Notes under the pieces: model-generated
Database searches by the model: none
What the model saw: only the letters and a program-made list of their open reading frames with translations
What the model was told of the DNA's origin: nothing
Position numbers and translations under genes: made by a program
Part shown: piece by piece, positions 10,372 to 20,868 of the stretch
How positions within the stretch are numbered: the first letter of the stretch is position 1
Layout: each line of letters opens with the position of its first letter
NCBI GenBank assembly: GCA_038380435.1
Contig: JAWZYU010000057.1
Location: 2,115,201-2,179,200 of the forward strand
Source of the DNA: Ryuthela nishihirai
Lineage: Eukaryota > Arthropoda > Arachnida > Araneae > Heptathelidae
Length of the DNA stretch: 64,000 bases
Direction: 5' to 3'

Positions 10372-13300
10372 ATGGCCACACTCCTTCAATGGAACTGTCG
10401 TGGATTCCAGAGGAATATTGACGACATCAAGGTCCTCCTGAGGGCACACCAACCCCTTTGCGTGTGCCTTCAGGAGACATTCTTGCAGACAGCCAACAAT
10501 CCCACTATCCGGCACTTTTCTCTGGTTCGCCGGGACCGGGATGGAGATGGTCCAGCTCACGGGGGTGTTGCCATCCTCGTGAGCAACCATTCTCCATTTC
10601 AGGTCATTCCCCTCACCACCGACTTAGAGGCGGTCGCCATCTGCCTCTTTGTGGGATTTTCGTTGACTGTCTGTTCTGTCTATCTCCCGCCCGGAAGCGT
10701 CATTTTCCGGGATGACCTTGATGACCTCGTCTCGCAGCTGCCGTCCCCCTTCCTCATCATGGGGGACTTCAACGGCCACAGTCCGCTCTGGGGCAGTGCT
10801 GACACCAACGGGAGGGGCCGGGTCTTGGAGCAGTGGCTCCTGGATCCATCGCTCTCCCTGTTGAACACCGGTGTCAGTACCTACTTTCACACCCCAACCC
10901 GCACATTCACTGCCATTGACCTCACCATCTGCTCCTCCTCGATCCTTCCACTCTTTACATGGGAGGTCGAGGACAATCCATATGGAAGCGATCACCTCCC
11001 CGTGGTGTGCACCATCTCTCGTGGGGGGCCCTGCAGCCCTTCGCGTGTCTCCCGGTGGAGGCTTGATCGGGCTGACTGGAGTGGCTTCGAGCTCTTGTCT
11101 GAGCTTGATGATCACTCTGTCAGCCAGGAGCCCATCAATGTCGCAGTGGCGGAGTTGACGGACTGCATCGTCCATGCAGCTGCCTCTACTATTCCTCAGA
11201 CCTCGACTCGGTTTCCACGGTTCCCAAAACCGTGGTGGAATCCCGACTGCACCGCAGCTCGTAAGGCTCAGAACAAGGCTTGGGGGGTGTTTCGGAGATA
11301 TCCGACGTCCCCCAACCTCGAAGCTTTCAAACGCGCCAGGGCGAAAGCCCGTTTCGTCCGGCGCCAGAGCCAGAAGGAATCTTGGATGAAATATACTTCT
11401 TCTATCACCCGCACGACCAGTTCTAAGGTCGTGTGGGATAAGGTCCGGAAGATGGGTGGGAAGTACACGTCCCACTCATTATCGATCCTGGAGCACAATG
11501 GACAGGCAATTGCTGATCCTCGTGCAATTGCCGACACTCTGGGGGAGTCATTCTCCTCCATCTCCTCCTCTTCCTCGTACTCCCCCGAGTTTCTGGCCCA
11601 GAAGAGCAGGGCCGAACGCTCTCCGCTGTCCTTCCATTCGAATGGCCTGGAGTCTTACAACAGGCCATTCACAGCGGAGGAGCTTCGCCATGCTCTGCAC
11701 ACTTCTCGCGCATCTGCTGTTGGGCCAGACAATGTCCATTATGCCATGCTCCAACATCTCTCACCATCGAGTAAGGATCGACTGCTCCGACTCTTCAACC
11801 GTCTTTATATCGAGGAGCAGTTTCCGGACTCCTGGCGGGAGGCCATCGTCTTGGCCTTCCCTAAGCCAGGGAAAGATCCCAAGATTCCTTCCAATTATCG
11901 TCCAATTGCGTTGACGAGCTGCGTCTGCAAGGTGTTGGAAAGGATGGTAAATACCAGGCTGGCCTGGTATTTGGAACATCACGGCCTTCTTTCCAACACC
12001 CAGTGTGGCTTTCGCAGGCACCGGTCTACCTTAGACCACCTGATCCGCCTCGAATCGGCGATCAGGAATTCCTTTTTACGTAGAGAGCACCTGGTGTCCA
12101 TTTTCTTCGACATCGAAAAAGCGTACGACACGGCATGGAGATTCGGCATTCTTCGTGACCTTCACAGCTTCGGCTTGCGAGGTCACATGCCGATCTTCAT
12201 CGCAAACTTTTTATCTTCTCGTCTTTTTCGAGTTCGTGTCGGCAACACTCTGTCGCGGCCTTTCCCCCAAGAACAGGGGGTGCCACAAGGCTGCGTCCTG
12301 AGTGTTACGCTTTTCGCTGTCAAGATAAATTCCATTACACGGCAACTTCCTCCAACTGTAGGCAATGCCCTTTATGTTGATGACTTTAGCATCTTTTGCT
12401 CATCGTCCAGCATGAGGGTCATTGAACGACAACTGCAAACTGCCCTGAACAATCTCTTGGTTTGGGCGACGGCCAATGGGTTCCGGTTCTCCCCACAGAA
12501 GACCGCTTGTGTGCACTTTTGCCGCAAGCGTAATCTTCATCTGGACCCCGAGCTGCGGCTCGGGGGTAACATCATTCCAGTTGTGGCGGAGACCAAGTTT
12601 CTCGGTCTCATCTTCGACCGGAAATTGACCTTTTTATCTCATATTCGACATCTCAGGTCCAAGTGCACGCGGGCATTGAACATCATCAAGGTCCTCTCCT
12701 CCCTCTCTTGGGGGGCGGACCGATGTTCTTTGCTCCGCCTTTACCGTGCACTTGTCCGGTCGAAACTGGACTACGGATCCCAGGTGTATGACTCCGCCCG
12801 GGATTCGGTGGTGAAAGTGCTGGACCCACTCCATCATCAGGCCCTCCGTGTGTGCACGGGGGCCTTCCGCACTTCGCCGGTCCAGAGTCTCTACGTTGAG
12901 ACCGATGAACCTTCTTTATCTATTCGCCGTCAGCAGTTGTCCCTACAGTATGCATCAAAATTGCGATCCCTGCCAGGCCATCCCACTTGGGACTGCGTTT
13001 TCAGTCCCAGGTGGGAAATGTTATACCAGAATCGGCCGACTGCCATTCGTCCTTTCGGTTTGCGTGTCCGAGGCTACCTCAGAGACATCAACACCAGTCT
13101 CGATAGCATCGCACAGTCGACAGCTGAGCCACTTCCACCTTGGCTCGCTGTTTCCCCTTCCTGCGATTTTTCCTTGTGCAGGACGGGGAAGGCCTTTACA
13201 CCTGACTGTGTGTACCGGCAACTCTTTGCCAGCCATCGTGCTGAGCACCCGGACTTCTTGCCTGTCTTCACAGATGGCTCGAAGTCCGGCACTTCGGTGG

Positions 13301-14052
13301 GATCAGCCATGGTCTGCTGTGATGTAATCATTGCAGACCAGATCCCACAGCAGTGTTCCATCTTCACTGCTGAGTTGCATGCTATCAGCATTGCCTTGGA
13401 CCATATAGCAGCTAAGCATCATCGTCGGTGTGTGCTTTACACCGACTCGCTTAGCTCGCTACAGGCTTTGATCTCGGTGAGGCATCGGCCTCACCCTGTT
13501 CTCTCCAAGATCCGCCAGCAGCTCCATCGTCTGGCAGCCACCACCACAATTCTCTTCTGTTGGGTGCCTGGTCATGTCGGAATCAGGGGCAATGATTTGA
13601 CAGATTCTGCTGCCAGGTCAGCCACGCCCCTGTCCGACTCTCCGTTGCCGGTTCCATATGTGGATTTCCGGCAGCGTTTCACCATCGAGCTCCGGGCACG
13701 GTGGCAGAGATCTTGGTCTGAACAGGTTGCTAACAAGCTCTTCGAGATCAAGCCCATTGTCAAACCGTGGCAGTCTTGTTTTCGCAGGAATCGTAAGGAG
13801 GAAGTTGTCCTTGCTCGGCTCCGCTTAGGTCACTCGTTTTTAACCCACTCTTTTCTTCTTAAGGCGGACGCAGTACCTAAGTGCGAGTTTTGTGACACCG
13901 TTTTAACAGTTAAACATATTTTATTGAATGTCATTGTTTTAACCTTGAAAGACGTATGTTTTTTAACTTCCATGATTTTACGTCCGAGCCCCTTACACTC
14001 GGACATCTTTTATCAGATCATTGTCATTTTACCGCTGTTTTTCAATTTTTAA
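10372..14052 (+). CDS. LINE ORF2, endonuclease-reverse transcriptase-RNase H polyprotein, frameshifted near its 3' end
   Basis: This enzyme nicks target DNA and copies the element RNA at the nick. Visible domains in order: an APE-type endonuclease (QWN at residues 6-8, LQET about 33-36, MGDFNGH from 130, SDHLP at 206-210); a reverse transcriptase (FPKPGKDP and NYRPIALTS near 497-515, GFRRHRST, FFDIEKAYDT, QGVPQGCVLS, catalytic YVDD at 668-671); and RNase H with all acidic residues present (D968 in FTDGS, E1001 in TAELHA, D1025 in YTDS, H1068 and D1078 in WVPGHVGIRGNDLTD). A C-terminal Cys-rich segment starts KCEFCDTVLTVKHIL. Near residue 1185 (about 13925) the open frame leaves the family-like sequence, which continues in another frame to a stop at 14079-14081; a one-base loss explains this. 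The catalytic domains are unaffected, so activity is possible but unproven. Confidence 0.9.
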   Translation: MATLLQWNCRGFQRNIDDIKVLLRAHQPLCVCLQETFLQTANNPTIRHFSLVRRDRDGDGPAHGGVAILVSNHSPFQVIPLTTDLEAVAICLFVGFSLTVCSVYLPPGSVIFRDDLDDLVSQLPSPFLIMGDFNGHSPLWGSADTNGRGRVLEQWLLDPSLSLLNTGVSTYFHTPTRTFTAIDLTICSSSILPLFTWEVEDNPYGSDHLPVVCTISRGGPCSPSRVSRWRLDRADWSGFELLSELDDHSVSQEPINVAVAELTDCIVHAAASTIPQTSTRFPRFPKPWWNPDCTAARKAQNKAWGVFRRYPTSPNLEAFKRARAKARFVRRQSQKESWMKYTSSITRTTSSKVVWDKVRKMGGKYTSHSLSILEHNGQAIADPRAIADTLGESFSSISSSSSYSPEFLAQKSRAERSPLSFHSNGLESYNRPFTAEELRHALHTSRASAVGPDNVHYAMLQHLSPSSKDRLLRLFNRLYIEEQFPDSWREAIVLAFPKPGKDPKIPSNYRPIALTSCVCKVLERMVNTRLAWYLEHHGLLSNTQCGFRRHRSTLDHLIRLESAIRNSFLRREHLVSIFFDIEKAYDTAWRFGILRDLHSFGLRGHMPIFIANFLSSRLFRVRVGNTLSRPFPQEQGVPQGCVLSVTLFAVKINSITRQLPPTVGNALYVDDFSIFCSSSSMRVIERQLQTALNNLLVWATANGFRFSPQKTACVHFCRKRNLHLDPELRLGGNIIPVVAETKFLGLIFDRKLTFLSHIRHLRSKCTRALNIIKVLSSLSWGADRCSLLRLYRALVRSKLDYGSQVYDSARDSVVKVLDPLHHQALRVCTGAFRTSPVQSLYVETDEPSLSIRRQQLSLQYASKLRSLPGHPTWDCVFSPRWEMLYQNRPTAIRPFGLRVRGYLRDINTSLDSIAQSTAEPLPPWLAVSPSCDFSLCRTGKAFTPDCVYRQLFASHRAEHPDFLPVFTDGSKSGTSVGSAMVCCDVIIADQIPQQCSIFTAELHAISIALDHIAAKHHRRCVLYTDSLSSLQALISVRHRPHPVLSKIRQQLHRLAATTTILFCWVPGHVGIRGNDLTDSAARSATPLSDSPLPVPYVDFRQRFTIELRARWQRSWSEQVANKLFEIKPIVKPWQSCFRRNRKEEVVLARLRLGHSFLTHSFLLKADAVPKCEFCDTVLTVKHILLNVIVLTLKDVCFLTSMILRPSPLHSDIFYQIIVILPLFFNF

Positions 14053-14081
14053 AATTTACTGGATATTTTAATCGAATTTGA
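13926..14081 (+). pseudogene. Displaced C-terminal segment of ORF2 (other frame)
   Basis: This frame continues the Cys/His motif (ECHCF) and runs about 51 codons to TGA at 14079-14081, ending QFLKFTGYFNRI, the kind of C-terminus expected for this LINE group. The main ORF reads the same DNA in a different frame and stops at 14052. The break is therefore a single-base frameshift or an assembly error at about 13920-13930. Confidence 0.75.
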
Positions 14082-14340
14082 TATACTAATTATACTGGAT
14101 ATTTTAATCGCATTATTTATCCCAGGTCTCTTACACCTGGGATTATTTTATTTAGTATTTCTACAGTTGTTTTACTCTGTTTCTATGCACCTGTTTTTTT
14201 GTTATTTTACCCTTTTATAACGTTGAAAATATATTTTAATTATGGTTGCGGGTTTCTATGTCTTTTATCTTTTATATTGTCTTTTGTTTGGCGCATTATG
14301 GCCTTGTTGCCGATGCGCCATTAAACCCCAAACAACCAAC
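14082..14340 (+). other. LINE 3' UTR and terminus
   Basis: It includes a short imperfect direct repeat (TACTGGATATTTTAATCG at about 14057 and 14091). The end, TTAAACCCCAAACAACCAAC, lies directly against the right target duplication. There is no poly(A) or microsatellite tail. The end resembles the SINE-1 3' end (AAAACAACCCAAC). Confidence 0.8.
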
Positions 14341-14353
14341 CATTATGAGTAAG
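14341..14353. repeat. Target-site duplication, right copy (13 bp)
   Basis: Perfect repeat of 8399-8411 immediately after the LINE end; the V/W sequence of tandem unit 2 resumes here. Confidence 0.95.
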
Positions 14354-15420
14354 AGGAGCAAAATTGGTAAAGTGAAAAACTATATTGAAATAATATTGAA
14401 ATAAAAAAATTGTAACGGAAGCTTCAAGAATTGTGGTTTTGAAGATACTTGTATTATGTTCAGTGATCAATGTTGAATGTTTAACTGATAAGAAAGGTTT
14501 TAGTTTCAAGTAAACTATCAATTTATCTGTATCGCAGAAAAATGCGCTCTGTTTAAAAAATCTGGCAATTGTGATCATTTTATACTGATTGATAGCATAT
14601 TGTTTTTTGTTTCATTAGGGAAGAAATTGTTTATGATTTAGGAATTTTGTTGCCTTAGTTAATATATCAGTTCATATATAGTTTATTTATATATTTGGAA
14701 TTCACGTTCGGTTGTAAAATATTCAAAACAGAATTGAAAATTTGTAAAAATAATTTTATTCACATTTTGTGTTTTTAATACGTGTGATATCAGTTATATA
14801 TTCTATTACATGGCATGGAAAAATAATTCGGCTAAACTATTCGTGCTGAGACTTCAATATTTGTGTAAAAGCATGTGAAGTAAAAAAGGATAAAAATTAT
14901 ATTCTCCATTACTATTTCGGTGTTATGAAGTTTGTCCGCTTTTCATAGCTAATTGCAACTACCAGTATAAAATTTAGATACAGTAATAGAAGTGTTATTA
15001 TTTCCGATAAATGAAGATAACCGTGTCTTTTGGTAGGGTTCGGGAATGGTTTCTGCGAAAGCAGAGATGGTAATAAAATTGCAAAGGTGTGAGAATTTGG
15101 GCCACGGTGACGTAATGAATGCGAGTGTGGATTGTCATTGAAGGGGTTGTACTCGGAGTTGACAGTGTGGCAGTGGCTTTTTTTAAATCAGGTCTCCTGT
15201 TACTGCAGACAGGACTCTGAGTGCTGCGCGGCCGGATGTCCTGTGACGTGGTTCTAGGTGGCTCGAGGTTCCAAATCCCAGTTGTGCTCTTCTGGCTCCG
15301 ATTCTGAGGTCGCCCTGGGATAGGTCGTTCGGTCAAAGCTGCCTTGATACACCAGGCCTGGACAGGAGAGAAGAAAGGAGGGATACTAGTTACGCATAAA
15401 AATTCAAGTGATATAATATA
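14354..15420 (+). repeat. Tandem unit 2, right part (W then Y)
   Basis: W (about 14360-15080) matches 6370-7090. Y (about 15092-15420) matches 7780-8100 and, more distantly, 39540-39850. No coding content. Confidence 0.8.
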
Positions 15421-15985
15421 TTTGAAATTGAAAGTAACGCTAACTCTTTTGAAAGCAATTAAAATCAAATTATTTATTAATAAGTATTTTATTAAGATAT
15501 TTGAAAATATTTGAAAATTAGTAACCAGATTTTAAAAATGAACAACTACCAATCTATTTTTAGAAACTTTACTCAAATAAGTTGTGCTACATATTTTTCA
15601 TAATTAGGTGTTCTGTTACTGAAGTGTGCAGGCCCTTTGACTTTAGTTCTATGAACTGTGAAAGAATGAAAGTTGATTGAAAGATGTGTGTTTTTGAGGC
15701 ACAGCTGGCAGAGAACATTGTGTTTTGCTGAGGCTGTCTCGCTGATCACATTAAATTAGTTTAACCTTACAGCTGAGTGTCTGAATTTTAGTTCGACGGC
15801 ACAAGGGATTAAGAGAAACTCAAGTGAAATTGATTTTAGATATAATTTGCTTTCGAGAGTTTTTCCTAATTACAAAGGGGAGGGGAAGAGCGTCGGAATA
15901 TTTTCCCCTTTGGCTTTTCATCATAGGAGCACCTCTGTAGACAAAAATGCATGTCTGCACATAGTCGCGAATGTCGGACTACATT
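15421..15985 (+). repeat. Dispersed repeat; inverted partner at 31100-31345
   Basis: The part 15650-15860 is the reverse complement of 31115-31340 with high similarity (shared GCACAGCTGGCAGAGAACAT). The left part, 15421-15600, is a diverged relative of 39840-40020 and 38285-38450. No ORF. Confidence 0.65.
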
Positions 15986-15989
15986 CCTG

Positions 15990-16690
15990 ACCAATATTAT
16001 TTGGATTCAACTCTCTGTTGTGTTTTGTCCTTACCCAGGAGACCTGAACAAGGGTTATCGAGACACAACTCTAAAATTTGGCCTCTTAGACTAAGCAGCA
16101 CAACCAGTTGCTCTATGACGTCAGTGCCAGAGTTTCGTTGGTCCAAATGAAAGAGGAATTTTTCATTTGGACCAAATTTCCATGTAGAAAGGGTCAGGGA
16201 CGTTCGTGGCAAGGCTAGTGTTTTGACCTTCGAAGGCATCTATAATCCCCCTGAAGGCAGGGTCCTCCATCTACATCTCCCTCAGCAGGGTTCAGTCTCC
16301 TACTTGGCTGGGAGGGTGTGCGTCCTTCTCAAGTGCCTGTATGTTTCGCGACAGGGTATCAAAGAGAATATTATATTCCTATGGGTGATACACAACATCG
16401 ATATCATAATCCTGAAGTGTGAGGTTCCACTTCGCCAATCTGTTGGAAAAGTCTTTAAGCTTCATTAGCTATGACAAGGGGAAGTGATCAAATACGACTG
16501 TGAATCGGTTGCCATAGAGATACCGTTTGAAATGGGTGATTGCAAATATTATGACGAGGGCACTTGGTGGTGGAGCAGTGATGGATGATTCACATTCTTT
16601 TGAACTCACGCGCAAGATTTCCTATTAAAAATTCCTAACAATAGTAAATGATGTTTGTGGAAAAACCGGCCGAGGGTGAATTCCCATCAT
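15990..16690 (-). pseudogene. Ty3/gypsy pol relic: RNase H to integrase N-terminus (copy B1)
   Basis: Read from right to left, frames give pieces like FAITHFKRYLYG and SDHFPLS (Ty3/gypsy RNase H) and later the pre-integrase region with ending GKDKTQQR before a WSGM-like site. It is broken by stops and several indels, and lacks the 8 bp present at 40784-40792 of the other copy. The relic at 40205-40870 is the same piece in block B2. Confidence 0.6.
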
Positions 16691-16735
16691 AAGTTAGCTA
16701 TTGTTCAATAAGATGAAGTTGGATGGTTAAATGGT

Positions 16736-16738
<3 letters not shown>

Positions 16739-16793
<55 letters not shown>

Positions 16794-16823
16794 CCACCAC
16801 CACCACCACCATCATCATCATCA
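16739..16823 (-). repeat. Trinucleotide tract, (CAT)n then (CAC)n
   Basis: About 85 bp of CAT repeats passing to CAC and back to CAT. It lies directly at the 3' side of the RTE element on the minus strand, where RTE elements carry short tandem-repeat tails. The equivalent tract in B2 (40962-41009) is shorter and turns to AAC, so it has changed since duplication. Confidence 0.85.
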
Positions 16824-16829
16824 ACCTGC

Positions 16830-19660
16830 CAGATAATATTACTCTGCACAATATTCTGCTTAAAGGAGGTTGCCGACTCCTTTGCCTAACCTCATCATTA
16901 GTTACAAAGTTGAACCACCTAATACCCAAGATACTGCGTAAGCATCTGGAATCAAAAGCATCTTGTTTCCTGTTATCTTGTTTACAAAGTGTCCAAGTTT
17001 CACTACCAATACTAACCCTAGAAAGAACCAAACTATTATACAGTCTAATTTTAGTCTTTAGGTGTATACGCCTATTTCTCCATACTCTCCCTAGATTCTT
17101 AAAAGTCCCGGCAGCAATCCCTATTCGTCTGTTAATCTCATGTCGCACATCACCATTATCTGTTACATAGCTCCCAAGATAATTAAACTGTGACACCTGC
17201 TCAAGACTGCAACCATTCAGATTAACTGAATCACAGCCTGCCTGACCAGTTTTCATCACTTTAATTTTCTCTCTGTTTATAACCAAACCTACTCTACTAC
17301 CAATCTCATCAACAGCTCGAATGAAAGAGTTCATCTCATCAACATCATTTGCCAAAAAGGCTAAATCATCAGCATAATCTAAATAAGAAATTTTCGTATC
17401 TCCAGTCCATTTAAGGCCAAAATCTTTCTCTTGAAGTGAATTTCGTATAACATAATCAATAACCAAGCTAAAGAGAAAAGGATACAAAATGCACCCTTGT
17501 CGAACACCAGAAGTAATGCTAAACCAATTGCTACAAGCCTTACTAACTCTCACACACGACTCAGTGTTATTATAGAGAGCTTTCATTATGTTAACTAACA
17601 TGTCTGGTATACCATATGATTTCACAATCAATCACAAATTATGACGATTAACAGAGTCGAAAGCCTTTTTGAAATCAACAAAGCTAGCAAAGGATTCTGA
17701 AACTCTAAACATTTCTCAAGAATCTGCCTAAGTGAAAATATCTGATCCATACATCCCCTACCACTTCTGAATCCACATTGCTCATCACGCAATTGACTGT
17801 CAACCAGATTCTTAATTGTATTAAGCACAATCATGGAAAGAACTTTACGTGGAACAGAGAGTAGGATGATACCTCTATAGTTATCATAAGAATTGCGATC
17901 ACATTTTTTGAAAATAGGAATAACAATAGCTCTGGTAAAATCCTTAGGGACCATGCCTTTGTCATGAAAGATATTAAAAATTTCAGTCATCCAAGTGGTA
18001 ACCGAAACATTCCCAGCTCTAGGCATTTCCGTAGTAATTTCATCCACCCCTGGGGATTTATGAAGTTTAAGTTTAGAAATAGCCAAACTAACTTCAGATT
18101 GTGTTATAGGGCCAAAATTAAAGCCACCAATGCATCTATCATCATTGCAAACAATGGAAGTAGAACTAACCATATTGTTTAGAACATCACTGAAATGTTC
18201 AGCCCACCCAGCCATGGCAGAATCCTTACCTTCTATAACCTTACTTTGTTTATCCTTCAATCCCTGTACACCTGTTCTTTTTCTACCAGACGAAACATTA
18301 ACTATCTGATACAGGTCTCTGCCGTTGTGTTGTCTAACTGCTTCCTCGGCTTTGTCATCCAAGCCATCAAGCCTAACATTCTTATCAGCAGCTAACTGAT
18401 CCTCTACACGTTTTATTAAGTTCTCTGTAGTGCTTTCTATTAGGACTTGTAGGGTATTTATTAAGGACATTCCTGCAGTTCTTTATTTCTGAAAAAGCTT
18501 AACTGCCTTATCACTCAGATAATTCTGTCTCCTCTACTCATTTTATACTAAAAGAGTACTGTTAGTATCCAAAAAAGCCTGTTGAAAATGATCCCATTCT
18601 TCCTCAATTTCAGTAGTAAGCATACCATGACTGTCATAATGACTAAGTAACCTATCATGATAGCTTTGTCTATAACTGGGTTTTTCAGAGCATCAGTATT
18701 GAAAATAAAATTTTAACCCTAGCACAACACTTTTTAAGTTTAAGTTGCAAGAGACTTTTAGCAAGGTAATGGTCAGATCCAATTTCAGCTCCCCTATATG
18801 ACCTGGTATTTCTAACAGAACTAGCCCATTTACTGTTAATTATTATATAACCAATCATATTCTTATGCAGCCCATCGTGTAAATCCCATTCGTACTTATG
18901 TATGTCGCGGTGATTGTAACACGTTTTAGTTATTTTGAATCCATTGAGTTTACTTACCTGTAGGAGACGTTTCCCATTGCCATTGCAGCTACCAATAACA
19001 AAAGGGCCTATCACTCCTCCCCAAATGTCAGAGCACAGTACCAACTTTGGCACTGAAGTCACCTAGAACAAGGGTAATATCTCCTTTCTTGACAGAATTC
19101 AAAATATCATGAAGTTGTTCATAAAACCTATCCTTCTCATCCTCATCGGCATCCTCAGTGGGGGCATAACAGCAGATAACATTCAAGTCTTTAACGTTTG
19201 TCTGAAATTTTGTTGTAAGAAACCTTTCATTAATGCACTCATATCCTAGAAGAGCATCACTAGCATGTCTGCTGAGAAACAGACCCACGCGTTGGTGATG
19301 CTTATTGTCGTCCCTCCCTGAAAAGAGAAATTTAAGATTATTTTTAAGAATCTGACCTTTATCTGTCCATCTGGTCTCTTGCAAGCCGAGAATATTTAAA
19401 TTATAAAGGTGGAAATCTTGTGTGAGGACATCAAGAGGATAATATCTGTGCAGAGTCCTAACATTGCAACTACCTATGGAGAGAAAATGGTTAGTGGGAT
19501 GTTTAAAGAAACTATGTTTATTGAGAGAGGGAATGCCGACAATATCAAACAGCTCCCAAATCGTAGAAATGGGGCAAAGACTCGTTCCCCCACCACTAAA
19601 GGCTGAAGCCATCTACACTGGAAGACTTCCTCCAATGTAGAATTTGACGATGCCAATAGA
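16830..19660 (-). pseudogene. RTE-like LINE, endonuclease-reverse transcriptase, degenerate (copy B1)
   Basis: On the minus strand the order is endonuclease then reverse transcriptase. The endonuclease (about 19612 to 18690) shows IGSCNVRTL, LQETRWTDKG, YAPTEDADEDE and LVLGDF. The Asn normally after GDF is Ser here, and a frameshift follows it. The thumb/palm reads MVPKDFTRAIVIPIFKK, DEQCGFRSGRGCMDQ, GVRQGCILYPFLF and YADDLAFLA (YADD at 17365-17376). The C-terminus ends at PLSRILCR and then passes into the trinucleotide tail, so about 60-100 residues of the normal C-terminus (present in the relic at 2620-3000) are missing. At least three frame breaks make it inactive. Confidence 0.88.
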
Positions 19661-19689
19661 AGCAAAGAGTTCAAACAGAATTGGAAATC

Positions 19690-19962
19690 TCTGATGATAC
19701 TTTTATTCAAACTTTGTGCTTTTGAATACGTGTGATATCAGTTATATATTCTATTACATGGCATGGAAAAATGATTTGACTGAACTATTCGTGATGAGAG
19801 TTCAATATTTTTGTAAAAAACATTTCAAATAAAAAAAAGCTAAGAATAATATTATCTATTGTTATTTTTGTGTTATTAAGATTGTTAGCTTTTCATAGTT
19901 AACAAAAGCACTTGTAAAAAATTTAGACATAAGATTAGAAGAATTATTTATTTCGTTTAATG
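19690..19962 (+). repeat. W repeat fragment
   Basis: It contains the GTGATATCAGTTATATATTC landmark and ATGGCATGGAAAAATGATTTG, as in other W copies. It lies between the 5' side of the RTE relic and the hAT relic. Its partner is 43880-44151. Confidence 0.7.
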
Positions 19963-20868
19963 TAGTGCCGTCCAACTTGTATAAACCCGCGGGCCATTTT
20001 TTGCTTTGCCAATATTTCGGGGGCCAATAAAAGAATATGACATAATAGGTAACTGAAAAATCAGTTATGTCACTTTACTAAATTATTCTATTTATACGAA
20101 AAATAATAAGTAATAATAAACGTCAAAAACCTCAAAAATTATTTTATTTATACGAAATATAATAACTAATAATAAACCTCAAAACCTCAAAAATTATTTT
20201 ATTGATACGAAAAACAATAAGTAATAATATATCTAACAAACCTCAATTTTATTTTTTTACTTATACGAAAAATAATAAGTGATAATAAATTAATATTAGT
20301 TCGAATCCCACTCATGGCAAAACCAAATTTTTTTCAGCTCATTATTACAGGACTTAAACTGTGATTATTTACTACTAATATGAATTTCAGACATATGTAT
20401 CGCAAATAATATGTACTTCCGAATATAGAAATTATTTGGACTCCAAAATCTTTCATTTTTGGATATTTTTCATTAGGTAAAAGTTTGAACAATTCTTTTC
20501 CAGTTTCTCTATTAGATGCAATAATTGGGTCGGTCTGAAGGGCACATAATTCCATTTGATATTTAGGATCTAGGTGCTAATATCAATATTCAATGGATTA
20601 CTGAATAAATTTAAAGTTTGCTTAAGGTCATCTAATTGAGAAAATCTTCTAAGAAAATCTTCAATTTGGATATCTTTATTTAAGAACAAATTTTTCAAAA
20701 TTAACTCTTTTATTAAGTGGCTTCATTTCTTCACAGAACTCTTTACAAGTTTCAAAATGAATTAAATTGTTTTCCTGCAAATATAACTTCCAAAATTGTA
20801 GTTTGTTCCTATACCAGTAACATGATTATAAAGACAGCACACGATTTGATCTGTTTTAATTGAGAGTG
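19963..20868 (-). pseudogene. hAT transposon relic: terminus, minisatellite and transposase C-terminus (copy B1)
   Basis: TAGTGCCGTCCAAC at 19963 resembles hAT inverted-repeat ends (CAGTGCCGTCC). Farther right, minus-strand sequence encodes a C-terminal hAT dimerisation-domain relic. Compared with 44542-44931, about 190 bp of that domain are deleted here, leaving only fragments such as MELCALQTDPIIASNRETGK. The 5' part of the element is cut off by the SINE-1 array at 20869. Confidence 0.7.
20078..20300. repeat. Minisatellite, about 59-bp unit, four copies
   Basis: Units start near 20082, 20140, 20198 and 20258, each with ATTTATACGAAAAATAATAAG-type core and AATAATAAA end. It lies inside the 3' non-coding part of the hAT relic. 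The partner array is at 44265-44490. Confidence 0.8.

Larger units (their letters stand above)
8412..14340 (+). mobile_element. Full-length non-LTR retrotransposon, I/R1-like superfamily with RNase H
   Basis: A 5929-bp element between perfect 13-bp target duplications. It has a ~690-bp GC-rich 5' UTR, ORF1 (zinc knuckles), ORF2 (endonuclease, reverse transcriptase, RNase H) starting 1 nt after the ORF1 stop, and a ~260-bp 3' UTR ending CCAAACAACCAAC without poly(A). An APE-type endonuclease plus a C-terminal RNase H places it among the I-like clades (I, Nimb, LOA, R1 relatives); the exact clade is not decided. Its base composition is visibly GC-richer than the surroundings. The intact flanks and nearly intact ORFs indicate a young insertion. 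Confidence 0.93.

Noticed and set aside
10624..11475. 283-codon minus-strand ORF inside ORF2
   Set aside because: It lies antisense to the LINE endonuclease region and follows from its GC-rich codon use; no motif.
16739..16823. Poly-Met/Val protein end on the minus strand
   Set aside because: It is translation of a trinucleotide tract at the RTE 3' end, not a protein domain.
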